Below are positions 22,312-31,022 of a DNA stretch of 51,515 nucleotides, piece by piece. This DNA comes from an uncultured Prevotellaceae bacterium. Lineage in GTDB: Bacteria > Bacteroidota > Bacteroidia > Bacteroidales > Bacteroidaceae. Position 1 is the first letter of the stretch. Each line of letters begins with the position of its first letter. A program made the position numbers and the translations under genes. The DNA is taken from contig OMWH01000020.1 in the NCBI GenBank assembly GCA_900314755.1, positions 1 to 51,515 on the forward strand. Reading direction: 5' to 3'. Under the pieces are notes generated by a model. The model ran no database searches and was not told the DNA's origin. It saw only the letters and a list, made by a program, of their open reading frames with translations.

Positions 22312-22340
22312 TTCACTCTTCATTCTTCACTCTTCACTTT
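22312..22340. repeat. TTCACTCTTCA short repeat over the pump stop codon
   Basis: TTCACTCTTCATTC and TTCACTCTTCACTT lie end to end at the 3' end of the pump gene. The coding strand reads GTGAAGAGTGAAGAA, giving the C-terminus VKVKSEE. The same motif ends the adaptor gene at about 25480-25502 (VKSEK), so the spacer repeat has entered both coding ends. Confidence 0.6.
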
Positions 22341-25300
22341 CACCGCTCCCTGGAAGCGCTCATGCAGTTTCTGGAACACGATGAAGAAGGCGGGCACAAC
22401 GAAGAGCAGTGCCACGGTGCCAATGCTCATACCTCCGATGACACCGAGTGCGAGGGCACGGTTACCGTTGGCACCAGCTCCACCCGTAATCACAAGGGGA
22501 ACCATACCGATAATCATCGTGGCTACCGTCATCAGAATAGGACGCAGACGTTCCTTACATGCTTCGAAGGCAGCATCACGTATGCTCATGCCTTGTGCAC
22601 GGCGCTCCGTGGCAAACTCGGTAATCAGGATTGCCGTCTTTGCCAGCAAACCGATCAGCATGATGACACCGGTCTGTAGGTAGATGTTGTTGTCCATGCC
22701 TGGCAGACCTTGTGTATAGCCAAGGTATGCAAATACGAAAGCACCCATCAGTCCGAAGGGGACACTGAACAGCACTGCCCATGGTGTGAACCACGAGTTG
22801 TAGAGTGAAGCCAGGATAAGGTAAATCAGGATGGCACAAATGACATAGATGAGGGCTGTGGCATTAGAACCGGCAGCCTCTTCCAACTCACGTGACATAC
22901 CGCTATATTCAAAGGTTGCCGTACTTGGCATCTCTTCCTTAAACACCTCTGCAATAACCCTATGGACATCGCCTTCGGTGTAGCCGCTACCAGGAGTAAC
23001 ATAGCAAGTGATACTCTGGAGCAGGTTGAAGTGTTCGATATTGGCAGGGCCGACAATTTCCTTCAGGCTGACGAACTGGGAGATGGGTGCCATCTTACCG
23101 CCATTCACCTGAACAAAGATGTTTTGCAACGACTGCGGATCGAGGCGATACTCAGGAGAGGCGGCTGCCATGATACGGTAGACCTTACCAAATTGGTTGA
23201 AGTTACCGATATACGCACCACCGCAGTAAGAGCCGAGTGTGTTGAGTACCACTTCCGGTGTCACACCAGAACGGTCGCACTGGGCTGCATCCACATCAAC
23301 TTGATACTTCGGGAAACGTTCTGAGTAAGTAGACATGGCGGAAGCTATCTCCGGTCGCTCAGACAGTTTGTGCAAGAAACGCTCAGTATGCTTGGCAAAT
23401 TCCGACAGGTTTCCATCGGTGGGATCCTCGACTATCAGGTTTATGTCGTTACTCGTTCCATAACCGGGAATCTGAGGCATCTGGAAGGGGATCACCTTTA
23501 AATTCTTTATATCCATACAGTCGTAGTAGAAACGACCGATGACGAGGTCAATGAGGTGGTTGATGCCAGGGCGTTCGTCCCAGTTCTTCAGACGTACTAC
23601 CATCGTGGCGTAGTTAGAACCGGCACCTGATAACATACCATATCCACAGGTAATGGAGAAACTTTCCAACTCGGGAATCTTCTTGACCTTTTCCTCCACC
23701 TTCTTCACCATCTCACGGGTCTGCTGCAACGTGGTACCTTCCGGGGCACCAATTTCTGCCAGGAACACGCCCTGGTCTTCCTGAGGAACGAGACCAGAAG
23801 GCAGGCTCTTCATGAAGAACACCAGCAGTACGGCAGACAATGCCAGGAGGCTCCAGGCAAGAACGGGGCGCTTGATGAACTTCTGAACGCTCTTGCTATA
23901 TTTATTATATATAGCATTATAACTAACGGTATATGCTTTTTTCGTGTAGTAAGTCAGACCTTTTCCTTCCTTCTTGCCTTCTGTTACGCGCATCATAATG
24001 GCGCAGAGGGCAGGACACAGCGTCAGGGCTGATATACACGACAGACCGACAGACGAAGCAATGGTCACACCGAACTGGGTGAAGAACGTGCCTGAGGTTC
24101 CCGGCATAAACATGACGGGGATGAACACTGCCATGAATACCAAGGTACATGAGACGACGGCTACCGACACCTCGTTCATTGCCTGACGGGTTGCCTCACG
24201 GGCATCACTGATGGCGTTCTCCATTTTCGCCATAACGGCCTCGACCACCACAATGGCATCGTCAACCACTGTACCGATGGCAAGCACAAGGGCAAACAGT
24301 GTCAGAATGTTAAGCGAGAAGCCTGCCAACGAGACAACAGCAAAGGTGCCTAACAGTGACACGATAATCGAGATAGAAGGAATGATGGTTGCCTTGAAGT
24401 TCTGTAGGAAGAAGAACACCACGAGTACCACGAGGATGATGGCGATGACGAGTGTCTCTACCACATTGTGGATAGCAGCGAAGAGGAAGTCGTCGCTGGT
24501 CATCATGGTGACGAACTCCAGTCCGGCAGGCATCGTCTTCTTCGCCTCTTCAAACATCTTGTTGATACCGGCGTTCACCTGAGTGGCGTTGGCACCCGGT
24601 GCTGCGAATACCATGAAGAGGGCACCCGGACGGTCCTGGATGTTTGAGGTGAAGTTGTAGCTCATGGCACCAATCTTTACCTCCGCCACATCGCTTAGGT
24701 GAAGCATGCCACCACCCTTGGTGCGCAACACGATATCATTGAATTCCTCTACGGTCTTCAGCGTACCCTTGTACTGCATAGAATACTGATAGGAGTTACC
24801 CGACTGCTCGCCCAGCGTACCTACAGCCGATACGAAACTCTGTCCGCCGATGGCTGCAAAGACATCGTTAGGAGTTAAACCATATTGTGCCATCACGTCG
24901 GGCTTCAGCCAGATACGCAGAGCATAGGTGTTACCAAGGCTCAGCACATTACCCACACCGGTAATACGCATCAGACGCGGTTTGATATTGATATCAACGT
25001 AGTTCGACACGAAGTCCTCGTCATATTTACCGTCGGCACTCTTTACGGCAAAGATCTGCAGAATGTTGTTCTGACGTTTTTCCACCTTTACGCCGACCTT
25101 AGTGACATCGGCGGGCAGCAGTGCCTGAGCACGGGTTACACGGTTCTGCACGTTCACCGATGCCATGTCTGGGTCGGTGCCCTGCTTGAAGTAGACGTTA
25201 ATCTCTACGTCACCGTTTGACGATGCCTTAGAGGTGATGTAAGTCATGTCTGTCACACCGTTGATGGCCTCCTCAAGGGGCTGGATGACCGCCTTCATCA

Positions 25301-25472
25301 CTGTATTCTCGTCAGCGCCAGAATAGCTGGTAGAGATTTGTACCGTAGGTGGTGCAATATCAGGATACTGCTCTACTGGCAGTGTGCTCATGGAGATATA
25401 GCCCACCAGTGCAATCACAATCGAGATGGCACATGCCATCACGTATTTATTAATAAATATATTGTTCTTCAT
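22320..25472 (-). CDS. RND multidrug efflux pump, AcrB/MexB (HAE1) type
   Basis: A 1050-residue inner-membrane pump. The N-terminus MKNNIFINKYVMACAISIVI is the usual first membrane segment; two large periplasmic loops and twelve membrane segments follow. The proton-relay pair Asp-Asp lies at about 404-405 in AIGTVVDDAIVVVE, and the later GRRGAQG-like RRAQGMSIRDAAFEACKERLRP, RPILMTVATMIIG and GGMSIGTVALLFVVPAFF segments are complete. It exports lipophilic drugs, bile salts or dyes by proton exchange. I chose ATG 25472, since the upstream GTG lies in the simple repeat at the end of the adaptor gene. The middle gene of an adaptor-pump-channel operon. Confidence 0.92.
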   Translation of the reverse strand: MKNNIFINKYVMACAISIVIALVGYISMSTLPVEQYPDIAPPTVQISTSYSGADENTVMKAVIQPLEEAINGVTDMTYITSKASSNGDVEINVYFKQGTDPDMASVNVQNRVTRAQALLPADVTKVGVKVEKRQNNILQIFAVKSADGKYDEDFVSNYVDINIKPRLMRITGVGNVLSLGNTYALRIWLKPDVMAQYGLTPNDVFAAIGGQSFVSAVGTLGEQSGNSYQYSMQYKGTLKTVEEFNDIVLRTKGGGMLHLSDVAEVKIGAMSYNFTSNIQDRPGALFMVFAAPGANATQVNAGINKMFEEAKKTMPAGLEFVTMMTSDDFLFAAIHNVVETLVIAIILVVLVVFFFLQNFKATIIPSISIIVSLLGTFAVVSLAGFSLNILTLFALVLAIGTVVDDAIVVVEAVMAKMENAISDAREATRQAMNEVSVAVVSCTLVFMAVFIPVMFMPGTSGTFFTQFGVTIASSVGLSCISALTLCPALCAIMMRVTEGKKEGKGLTYYTKKAYTVSYNAIYNKYSKSVQKFIKRPVLAWSLLALSAVLLVFFMKSLPSGLVPQEDQGVFLAEIGAPEGTTLQQTREMVKKVEEKVKKIPELESFSITCGYGMLSGAGSNYATMVVRLKNWDERPGINHLIDLVIGRFYYDCMDIKNLKVIPFQMPQIPGYGTSNDINLIVEDPTDGNLSEFAKHTERFLHKLSERPEIASAMSTYSERFPKYQVDVDAAQCDRSGVTPEVVLNTLGSYCGGAYIGNFNQFGKVYRIMAAASPEYRLDPQSLQNIFVQVNGGKMAPISQFVSLKEIVGPANIEHFNLLQSITCYVTPGSGYTEGDVHRVIAEVFKEEMPSTATFEYSGMSRELEEAAGSNATALIYVICAILIYLILASLYNSWFTPWAVLFSVPFGLMGAFVFAYLGYTQGLPGMDNNIYLQTGVIMLIGLLAKTAILITEFATERRAQGMSIRDAAFEACKERLRPILMTVATMIIGMVPLVITGGAGANGNRALALGVIGGMSIGTVALLFVVPAFFIVFQKLHERFQGAVKVKSEE

Positions 25473-25482
25473 AGTAGAATCT

Positions 25483-26598
25483 TCACTTTTCACTCTTCAC
25501 TTCTGCAGGAAACAGCACTTTCTGTCCCTCCGTCACATTGTTAGCACCTGTCGTTACGATTATGTCGCCCTCGTTCAGACCGCTGGTAATAATGAAGTCC
25601 TTACCGTTACCTGTATCCTTCGTCGTCACCTCAACGGCAGTTGCCGTGCTGTCAGCCTTAACCTTATACACCTGTGACTTGTCCTGCAGGCGTACTACAG
25701 CGTGCTGGGGAACGATAATCACCCCATTTTCTGTAAATGGAATGACAATATTTCCCTGGATGCCCGAGTACAGGTGACCGTCGGGGTTTGGGAATGATAT
25801 CTTGCTGGTCAGTGAACCGGTGGAAGCATCCACGACACCCGACAGGCTGATGACGTGTCCCTTGTGGGGATATTCCGTACCGTTCTTCATGACAAATGTC
25901 ACCGGGGGCAGTTTGGCAATGTAGTCGTCCACCTCGGCAGCCTTCATGCCTTCCTGTACCATGTTCTCCACAATGGTCTCGGTCACGGAGAACTCTGCAT
26001 ACATCGTCGTGTTACCGCTGAGCATGGTCAGCTGTGTCATGGGCGATACCTGGTCGCCGACACGCACGGGAATCTCACCGATGATGCCCGACACGGTAGC
26101 CGTGATGGTGCAGAAACCGAGGTTTACCTTCGCGCGGTTTACTGCTGCGCGTGCCTGGGCAACAGCGGACTGAGCCTGCTTGAATGCGTTCTCGCTGTTG
26201 TTCAGCATGTAACTGCTCACGATTTTCTTGTCAAACAGGTTCTTGTTCGACTCGTACTCCAGTTTTGCCGAGTTTTCCTGAGCCAGGGCTGCCTGTAGGT
26301 TGGCTTGTGCAGCCTCCAACTCCAGTTGCGCATTGCGCGAGTCGATGATGAAGAGCGTCTGCCCCTTCTTCACCTGCTGACCTTCTGCTACGCAGATTCT
26401 CATCAGCTGTCCGCTCACCTGTGGCGTTACCGTCACGTCGTTCTGACCCTTCATTCTGGCACTGAACTTGTAAGGAATCTCAATGTCCGACTTCTTTACA
26501 GTCATTGTCTCGAACGATGAGTTCGTCTCTTTGGGCATGTCTACCCCGCACGATGTCAGCCCTACGCTGAGCATCAAAATCCATTTGAAAGTTTTCAT
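25483..26598 (-). CDS. RND efflux periplasmic adaptor (AcrA/MexA type)
   Basis: A 371-residue lipoprotein (LTSCG, Cys 17) of the membrane fusion family. The half lipoyl domains are VTPQVSGQLMRICVAEGQQV with GQTLFIIDSRNAQLEL and ITATVSGIIGEIPVRVGDQV; between them is a helical hairpin rich in Ala, Gln and Glu (residues about 95-160). A beta-barrel and membrane-proximal domain follow (ISFPNPDGHLYSGIQGNI, VPQHAVVRLQDKSQVYKV, TSGLNEGDIIVTTGANNVTE). It links the pump to the outer channel. First gene of the operon, with promoter and operator-like dyad at 26640-26697. Confidence 0.9.
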   Translation of the reverse strand: MKTFKWILMLSVGLTSCGVDMPKETNSSFETMTVKKSDIEIPYKFSARMKGQNDVTVTPQVSGQLMRICVAEGQQVKKGQTLFIIDSRNAQLELEAAQANLQAALAQENSAKLEYESNKNLFDKKIVSSYMLNNSENAFKQAQSAVAQARAAVNRAKVNLGFCTITATVSGIIGEIPVRVGDQVSPMTQLTMLSGNTTMYAEFSVTETIVENMVQEGMKAAEVDDYIAKLPPVTFVMKNGTEYPHKGHVISLSGVVDASTGSLTSKISFPNPDGHLYSGIQGNIVIPFTENGVIIVPQHAVVRLQDKSQVYKVKADSTATAVEVTTKDTGNGKDFIITSGLNEGDIIVTTGANNVTEGQKVLFPAEVKSEK

Positions 26599-26639
26599 TC
26601 TTTTATAAATAGTTTGTTATGTGTACTTTTATTAACTTG

Positions 26640-26697
26640 CAAAGTTAAAGAAAATTCCCCGAACTGACAAATATATATTGTCAATTGGGGGAATTTT
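26640..26697 (-). promoter_or_regulatory. Efflux operon promoter within a symmetric operator
   Basis: On the minus strand TTTG (26671-26668) and TAACTTTG (26647-26640) are 20 bp apart, a consensus promoter. The -33 box lies in a nested dyad: AAAATTCCCC (26651-26660), TGACAA (26665-26670), 7 bp, TTGTCA (26678-26683), GGGGAATTTT (26688-26697), all with the same centre at 26674. A repressor bound here would block the promoter. The same dyad could end the transcript of the symporter gene upstream (stop at 26755), so both roles are possible. Confidence 0.65.
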
Positions 26698-26754
26698 TGC
26701 TGATTTTATAACAAAATTGCAGATTCTGTAACTATCTGTACGTTATTATGATGC

Positions 26755-28278
26755 TTATTTGTAGCATTCAAAGATATTGCTGACGGTCTTGCTGTTCATC
26801 TTCGGTGACAGCAGACTGACGAGCCATACGACGGGGAAACCTCCTACCATGGCGATAGCACCGCAGTTGATGGGGTTGATGGGGTTGCCCAGCAGCATGT
26901 TGACAACGGTGATGCCCACACCCCAGATGAAGCATGCCCATACACTTGCCGTGGTTACCCCACGCCAGTAGAGTCCTAACATGAAGGGGGCGAGGAAGGC
27001 ACCGGCAAGGGCACCCCATGAGATACCCATCAGCTGGGCGATGAAGGTGGGAGGATTGAGTGCTATCATCAGAGAGATGACGATGAAGAACACGATCAGC
27101 ACACGCATCACCACCACCTTACGGCGCTCTATTCGCTCTGCCACGACATCGTCGATGGTTCCTTCCTCCACCTCGCCGGGAGCCGCTTTCTTGTCACGGT
27201 AGATGAGGTCGAGGGTCATCGTACTGGACGAGGTGAGTACCAGGGAGGCGAGGGTCGACATGGAGGCGGAGAGCACCAGCAATACCACCAGGGCGATAAT
27301 CACGTCGGGTAATGTCACCAACATGGAGGGTACGATAGAGTCGAAGGCAAGTTTTCCGTTAGGCAAAACGGGTGGCATACCGAACAGGCGGCCGAAGCCA
27401 CCGAGGAAGTAACAGCCACCAGCCACGATAAACGCGAAAATGGTGGAGATGATGGTGCCGCGCTTGATGGCACTCTCATCGGTGATGGAGTAGAACTTAC
27501 CCACCATCTGCGGGAGTCCCCATGTACCAAGGGAGGTGAGGATGACGACACCCAGCAGGTTCCAGGGGTCAGGACCGAACCAGTCAGCAAAGCCGCCATT
27601 CACAGACGGGTCGCTGTCTGAGGGCAGTGCCGCCATCTTCTCCACGGCAGCCGTCAGTCCACCCTGTGTGTTCAGCACGGCGGCGATGACGATGACGATA
27701 CCGAAGAGCATGATGACACCCTGTATGAAGTCGTTCATCGCCGTTGCCTTATAACCTCCGAGGATGACATAGACGGCGGTGAGGATTGCCATGATCACCA
27801 CGCAATACTCATAGGGAATGCCAAAGCCCATCTCGAAGAGGGTAGAGATGCCTTTATAGACACCGGCGGTATAGGGAATCAGGAATACGAAGGCGATGAC
27901 GGAGGCAACCACGCGCAGTCCCTGACTGTCGAAACGTGTTCCGAAGAAGTCGGGCATGGTGCGGCTCTCGATATGCTGTGTCATCAGTTTCGTGCGGCGA
28001 CCTAACAGAATCCAGGCAAGCAAGGAGCCGATGACGGCATTGCCCACACCAATCCATGTCGCTGACATACCGTATTTCCAACCAAACTGACCGGCATAGC
28101 CCACGAAGACCACTGCGGAGAAATAACTCGTGCCATACGCAAAGGCAGTCAGCCACGGACCTACGGCACGACCGCCCAGGACGAAACCGTCCACACTGCT
28201 TGCCTGTTTGCGTGAGTAGACACCCACGCCTATCATCACGGCAAAGAAGATGATAGTCAGAAGAATTTTAATGATCAT
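26755..28278 (-). CDS. Sodium:solute symporter (SSS family)
   Basis: A 507-residue inner-membrane protein with about 13 segments and SSS signatures: GVYSRKQASSVDGFVLGGRA at the start, FAYGTSYFSAVVFVGYAGQF in segment 2, YVILGGYKATAMNDFIQGVI in segment 5 and SASMSTLASLVLTSSSTM in segment 8, which holds the Na2-site Ser/Thr residues. The group resembles proline/acetate/sialic-acid-type symporters, but the substrate is not evident. Three bases separate it from the porin gene upstream, and both follow the metal-dependent hydrolase, so uptake across outer and inner membrane seems joined in one operon. Confidence 0.87.
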   Translation of the reverse strand: MIIKILLTIIFFAVMIGVGVYSRKQASSVDGFVLGGRAVGPWLTAFAYGTSYFSAVVFVGYAGQFGWKYGMSATWIGVGNAVIGSLLAWILLGRRTKLMTQHIESRTMPDFFGTRFDSQGLRVVASVIAFVFLIPYTAGVYKGISTLFEMGFGIPYEYCVVIMAILTAVYVILGGYKATAMNDFIQGVIMLFGIVIVIAAVLNTQGGLTAAVEKMAALPSDSDPSVNGGFADWFGPDPWNLLGVVILTSLGTWGLPQMVGKFYSITDESAIKRGTIISTIFAFIVAGGCYFLGGFGRLFGMPPVLPNGKLAFDSIVPSMLVTLPDVIIALVVLLVLSASMSTLASLVLTSSSTMTLDLIYRDKKAAPGEVEEGTIDDVVAERIERRKVVVMRVLIVFFIVISLMIALNPPTFIAQLMGISWGALAGAFLAPFMLGLYWRGVTTASVWACFIWGVGITVVNMLLGNPINPINCGAIAMVGGFPVVWLVSLLSPKMNSKTVSNIFECYK

Positions 28279-28281
28279 GAT

Positions 28282-29406
28282 TTATTTTTTCATTGAATAA
28301 TCCAGTCTCACCTGTATCTGTGCCATGATCTGGTGGCAGGCACCATGGGTGAACATCTTGTTATTGATATAAGCACTCTTATAGACATACTGCACCTGGA
28401 AGCGGCACTTCTTGAAGAACCAGTACTGCAGACCGGCAATCGCCTTATGCTGGTCCATGCCGAGCGAGGTGTTGAAATTGAAGAAGTCATAAGAGCCTAC
28501 GAACTCCAGTCCTTTGTACAAGGGAACGGCACCAGTGACGTAGGCACCACGGCTGGTGGCACTTCCGTCCTTACCTTCTATATATTCCCCATGTACGTTG
28601 AAGTCTTTCGATTTGTAGTCGAAGCCTACCGTCCAGCGGTTACGCTTATAGTTGTCGCCTTCATGAATGTCCGGATTGTAGAGCGAGTTGGCGACGGCAT
28701 GCCCACGTCCGATTTGTCCTGTAGCAACGAGGTTGAGTCCTTTCACAGGGCGGTATTCCAGTCGCCCGATGAAGTCCTTCTCCTTGTTACCGTCTTTCTT
28801 GTTGATACCCTGTCCGTTCATCACCTGTACCTCATAGCGCAGTTTGCCGTCGTTGGTCTCACCAAAAACGGAGAGTCCCAGGTCACGACCATACTGCACG
28901 CCCATCAGGGGGTCGCTGCCACAGCCTGTCAGATAGGTCACACCTTCTGAGTAGACATCAATAGCCTCCATGGAAGTAGGGGATAGGGGGTTCTCGAGGG
29001 ATACGCCGTTCTTAAACTGTCCAAGGCGAACGGTCAGTGCCTTGTTGTTGGTGAAGCGATAGTCAGTGTAATACTCCTGTACGACGCTCGAGAAGTCGTG
29101 CATGAAAAGGAACGACCATCGGTCTGTGATACGAGCATTGACCCAGAAGAGGACTCGTTTGAGCTCGAAAGTGCCTTTGTCTTCGGCATTCTGGTGGGTG
29201 TAGTTGAAACCTCCCTGTGCGTAGCCGTGCAGTTCGACGCGGTCGGCAACATCTTTCAACCAGTCAGTCATCTCTTTCTGTTTCTGCTCGCCAGATTGCC
29301 CCATGGCGGCAGTGCTGCTGAAGGCGGCAAGCGCAACGGCAAGCAACGCCTCCTTGAAAAACTGTTTATTCCCGCACTTTGTGCGCCTACCCGTAGCCTT
29401 TCTCAT
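28282..29406 (-). CDS. Outer-membrane porin
   Basis: A 374-residue protein with a long basic N-terminus (MRKATGRRTKCGNKQFFKEA) before the signal core LLAVALAAFSSTAAMGQ. The mature part shows beta-barrel strands with alternating aromatic residues, and patterns of the phosphate-selective porin O/P-like group: VELHGYAQGGFNYTH, FELKRVLFWVNARITDRWSF, LTVRLGQFKNGVSLENPLSP and DFIGRLEYRPVKGLNL. The last strand ends in MKK rather than the usual aromatic residue. It should let small solutes through the outer membrane for the symporter encoded 3 bp downstream. Confidence 0.8.
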   Translation of the reverse strand: MRKATGRRTKCGNKQFFKEALLAVALAAFSSTAAMGQSGEQKQKEMTDWLKDVADRVELHGYAQGGFNYTHQNAEDKGTFELKRVLFWVNARITDRWSFLFMHDFSSVVQEYYTDYRFTNNKALTVRLGQFKNGVSLENPLSPTSMEAIDVYSEGVTYLTGCGSDPLMGVQYGRDLGLSVFGETNDGKLRYEVQVMNGQGINKKDGNKEKDFIGRLEYRPVKGLNLVATGQIGRGHAVANSLYNPDIHEGDNYKRNRWTVGFDYKSKDFNVHGEYIEGKDGSATSRGAYVTGAVPLYKGLEFVGSYDFFNFNTSLGMDQHKAIAGLQYWFFKKCRFQVQYVYKSAYINNKMFTHGACHQIMAQIQVRLDYSMKK

Positions 29407-29462
29407 CTTGTTTAATTTTATATTGGTTAAAAATGATTTCTCTTACCTCTCACCTCTTACCT

Positions 29463-30194
29463 CTATTTATATTTCCTGATCCTCACGTCAATGCCACTGC
29501 CGCCCAGGAACATCGCTACCTTGCGGACGGGTGTGTCATTATAGTGATAAGGGAACAGCACCTTCGGACGGATGGTCTTCGCCGCCTTCACCAGCTGCTC
29601 CACCGTCATGGTGTACGGCTGGTTGCAGGGCAGGAAGGCAATGTCTATGTCTTTCAGGTCTGCCATCTCGGGGATATCCTCCGTATCGCCAGCCACATAG
29701 ATACGTAGGTCCTCCACGTTCAGTATATAGCCGTTGTCACGTCCTTTGGGATGGAACTTCTCGCGCCCGGCAGTGGTGTTATAGGCAGGTACCGCCTCCA
29801 CGGTAATATTCTCACACACCTCAGCCTTGTCGCCATTGGCAAGCACATATCCGCTGCCCCACTGGGTATATACGTTATGGTTACAATAGATGACGGTATA
29901 GTTCCTGCGCAGCTCAGTCAGCGCCATCGAGTCGAAATGGTCGTGATGCTCATGGGTCACGAAGATAAAATTAGCCTTAGGCCATGTGGTGAAGTCTGTT
30001 CGTGGTTCCAGGTTAGTGACAGGGTCGAAGTAAATGACCTTGCCGTCATACTCCATCATGATACTGGCATGCTTGATACAAGTGATTGTCAGCTTCTTGC
30101 CCGATGCTGTCGTAAACACGTCCTTCTCAAACTGTTGCGCCATACACCCAAGTGTAAGGCAAATAGTCATTAAAACAACACAAATTCTCCTCAT
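29463..30194 (-). CDS. Exported metallo-beta-lactamase-fold hydrolase
   Basis: A 243-residue protein with signal peptide (MRRICVVLMTICLTLGCMAQ; the Cys in LGCMAQ could make it a lipoprotein). The fold is the UPF0173/UlaG-like branch of metallo-beta-lactamases: KHASIMMEYDGKVIYFDPV, THEHHDHFD as metal motif 2, KGRDNGYIL, YVAGDTEDIPE with the bridging Asp, and LFPYHYND with the last His. Relatives cleave lactones, phosphodiesters or cyclic compounds. It leads an operon with a porin and a symporter, so it may process a nutrient in the periplasm before uptake. A TCTTACCTC-type short repeat fills the gap to the porin gene (29441-29464). Confidence 0.84.
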   Translation of the reverse strand: MRRICVVLMTICLTLGCMAQQFEKDVFTTASGKKLTITCIKHASIMMEYDGKVIYFDPVTNLEPRTDFTTWPKANFIFVTHEHHDHFDSMALTELRRNYTVIYCNHNVYTQWGSGYVLANGDKAEVCENITVEAVPAYNTTAGREKFHPKGRDNGYILNVEDLRIYVAGDTEDIPEMADLKDIDIAFLPCNQPYTMTVEQLVKAAKTIRPKVLFPYHYNDTPVRKVAMFLGGSGIDVRIRKYK

Positions 30195-30222
30195 TTGTCA
30201 TTCTTTATTGATTAATTGACGA

Positions 30223-30230
30223 CAAAATTA
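30223..30230 (-). promoter_or_regulatory. -7 box of hydrolase-porin-symporter operon
   Basis: TAATTTTG on the minus strand, 29 bp before ATG 30194. Confidence 0.5.
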
Positions 30231-30317
30231 CATATTTTCATGAAAACAACCAAGCATTTTGTCGTTTTTTATATCGGTGAATGATAAAAACCCTAAGACC
30301 TTGTACAGGGAAACCCG

Positions 30318-30325
30318 TATCTTTG
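30318..30325 (+). promoter_or_regulatory. Promoter-like -7 box
   Basis: TATCTTTG matches the consensus, but no good -33 box is present. It is followed by a hairpin (ATTCCCA-CCA-TGGGAAT, 30330-30346) and by the ATCACC-rich stretch; a transcript from here would be a small RNA or a long leader of the gene at 30656. Confidence 0.35.
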
Positions 30326-30424
30326 CGAAGATTCCCACCATGGGAATATTGTGTTTCAAGCATGGGAACGAACCATATCCAGTATTGGAACAATCAAAAA
30401 TATCGCCATATCATCAAAGAAAAC

Positions 30425-30500
30425 ATCACTAACATCACCACTAATATCACCAAGCTCAGCCCTTATAGCATCGGCATTTGCGTGAGTTTGGTGATGTTGT
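30425..30500. repeat. ATCACC-rich inverted repeat in intergenic region
   Basis: ACATCAC/ATATCACC units recur at about 30423-30451, and ATCACCAAGCTCA (30446-30458) pairs with TGAGTTTGGTGAT (30483-30495) with one G-T pair. Weak short frames run on both strands, but without homology that I recognise. The rest of the 461-bp gap (30195-30655) holds only promoters. Confidence 0.5.
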
Positions 30501-30616
30501 GATATTAAAAACAAAAAACTACGTGTATGGGTTTCTGAAGCTAATATCATGAAGGACTTGCAAACGTTTACGGTGAATAATGGTATGAGACATGATGGAA
30601 TATACCTAATTATTAG

Positions 30617-30624
30617 TAATTTTG
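30617..30624 (+). promoter_or_regulatory. -7 box of the small protein/pectate lyase operon
   Basis: TAATTTTG, 31 bp before ATG 30656; no clear -33 box, so an activator may be needed. Confidence 0.5.
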
Positions 30625-30655
30625 CACCCAGTAAAATAACTAAGAGCGAAAAGAA

Positions 30656-31003
30656 ATGAAGAAACTTTTACTTTTGTGTGGAATGTTCCTGCTGTCGATG
30701 ACTGCGATGGCTGAGGGAACAGAGCCTGAGAAGATCGACGTGAAGGAACTTGCGAAGATTACTTTCGAAGGCGATAACGTGATCCTTCATTTCAAGGACG
30801 GCTCAAAGGCTGACTTGGAGAAAGACCTGGAGACTGTCGTTATTGATTTCTCTAATGCTACAAGTATCAATATCATCCGTCAGGTGGAGGCTATGAAAGG
30901 CGATGCCGTCTACAACCTGCAAGGTCAGTATGTAGGAAAAGGTGTTGAGGGCTTGAAGAAAGGTCTCTATATCGTAGGTAACAAGAAAGTGATTATCAAG
31001 TAA
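30656..31003 (+). CDS. Small secreted protein with Prevotella-type C-terminal tail
   Basis: A 115-residue protein with a signal peptide (MKKLLLLCGMFLLSMTAMAE, cut after AMA). The middle is an amphipathic strand region (IDVKELAKITFEGDNVILHF, DGSKADLEKDLETVVIDFSN). The end reads VYNLQGQYVGKGVEGLKKGL then YIVGNKKVIIK, the tail found on many exported Prevotella proteins (VYxLQGxxV...GLYIVxGKKxxxK). That tail lies at the C-terminus of large enzymes; here it makes up almost a third of a very small protein. It is 19 bp before the pectate lyase gene and likely in one operon. Function unknown; a helper or leftover of a larger protein are both possible. Confidence 0.78.
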   Translation: MKKLLLLCGMFLLSMTAMAEGTEPEKIDVKELAKITFEGDNVILHFKDGSKADLEKDLETVVIDFSNATSINIIRQVEAMKGDAVYNLQGQYVGKGVEGLKKGLYIVGNKKVIIK

Positions 31004-31022
31004 AGGCAAGGAGGAGCAAACT

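Noticed and set aside
30356-30550. A 64-codon minus-strand frame in the gap before the small secreted protein
   Set aside because: It covers the ATCACC repeat and has no leader or recognisable family; repeats of this kind give open frames by chance.
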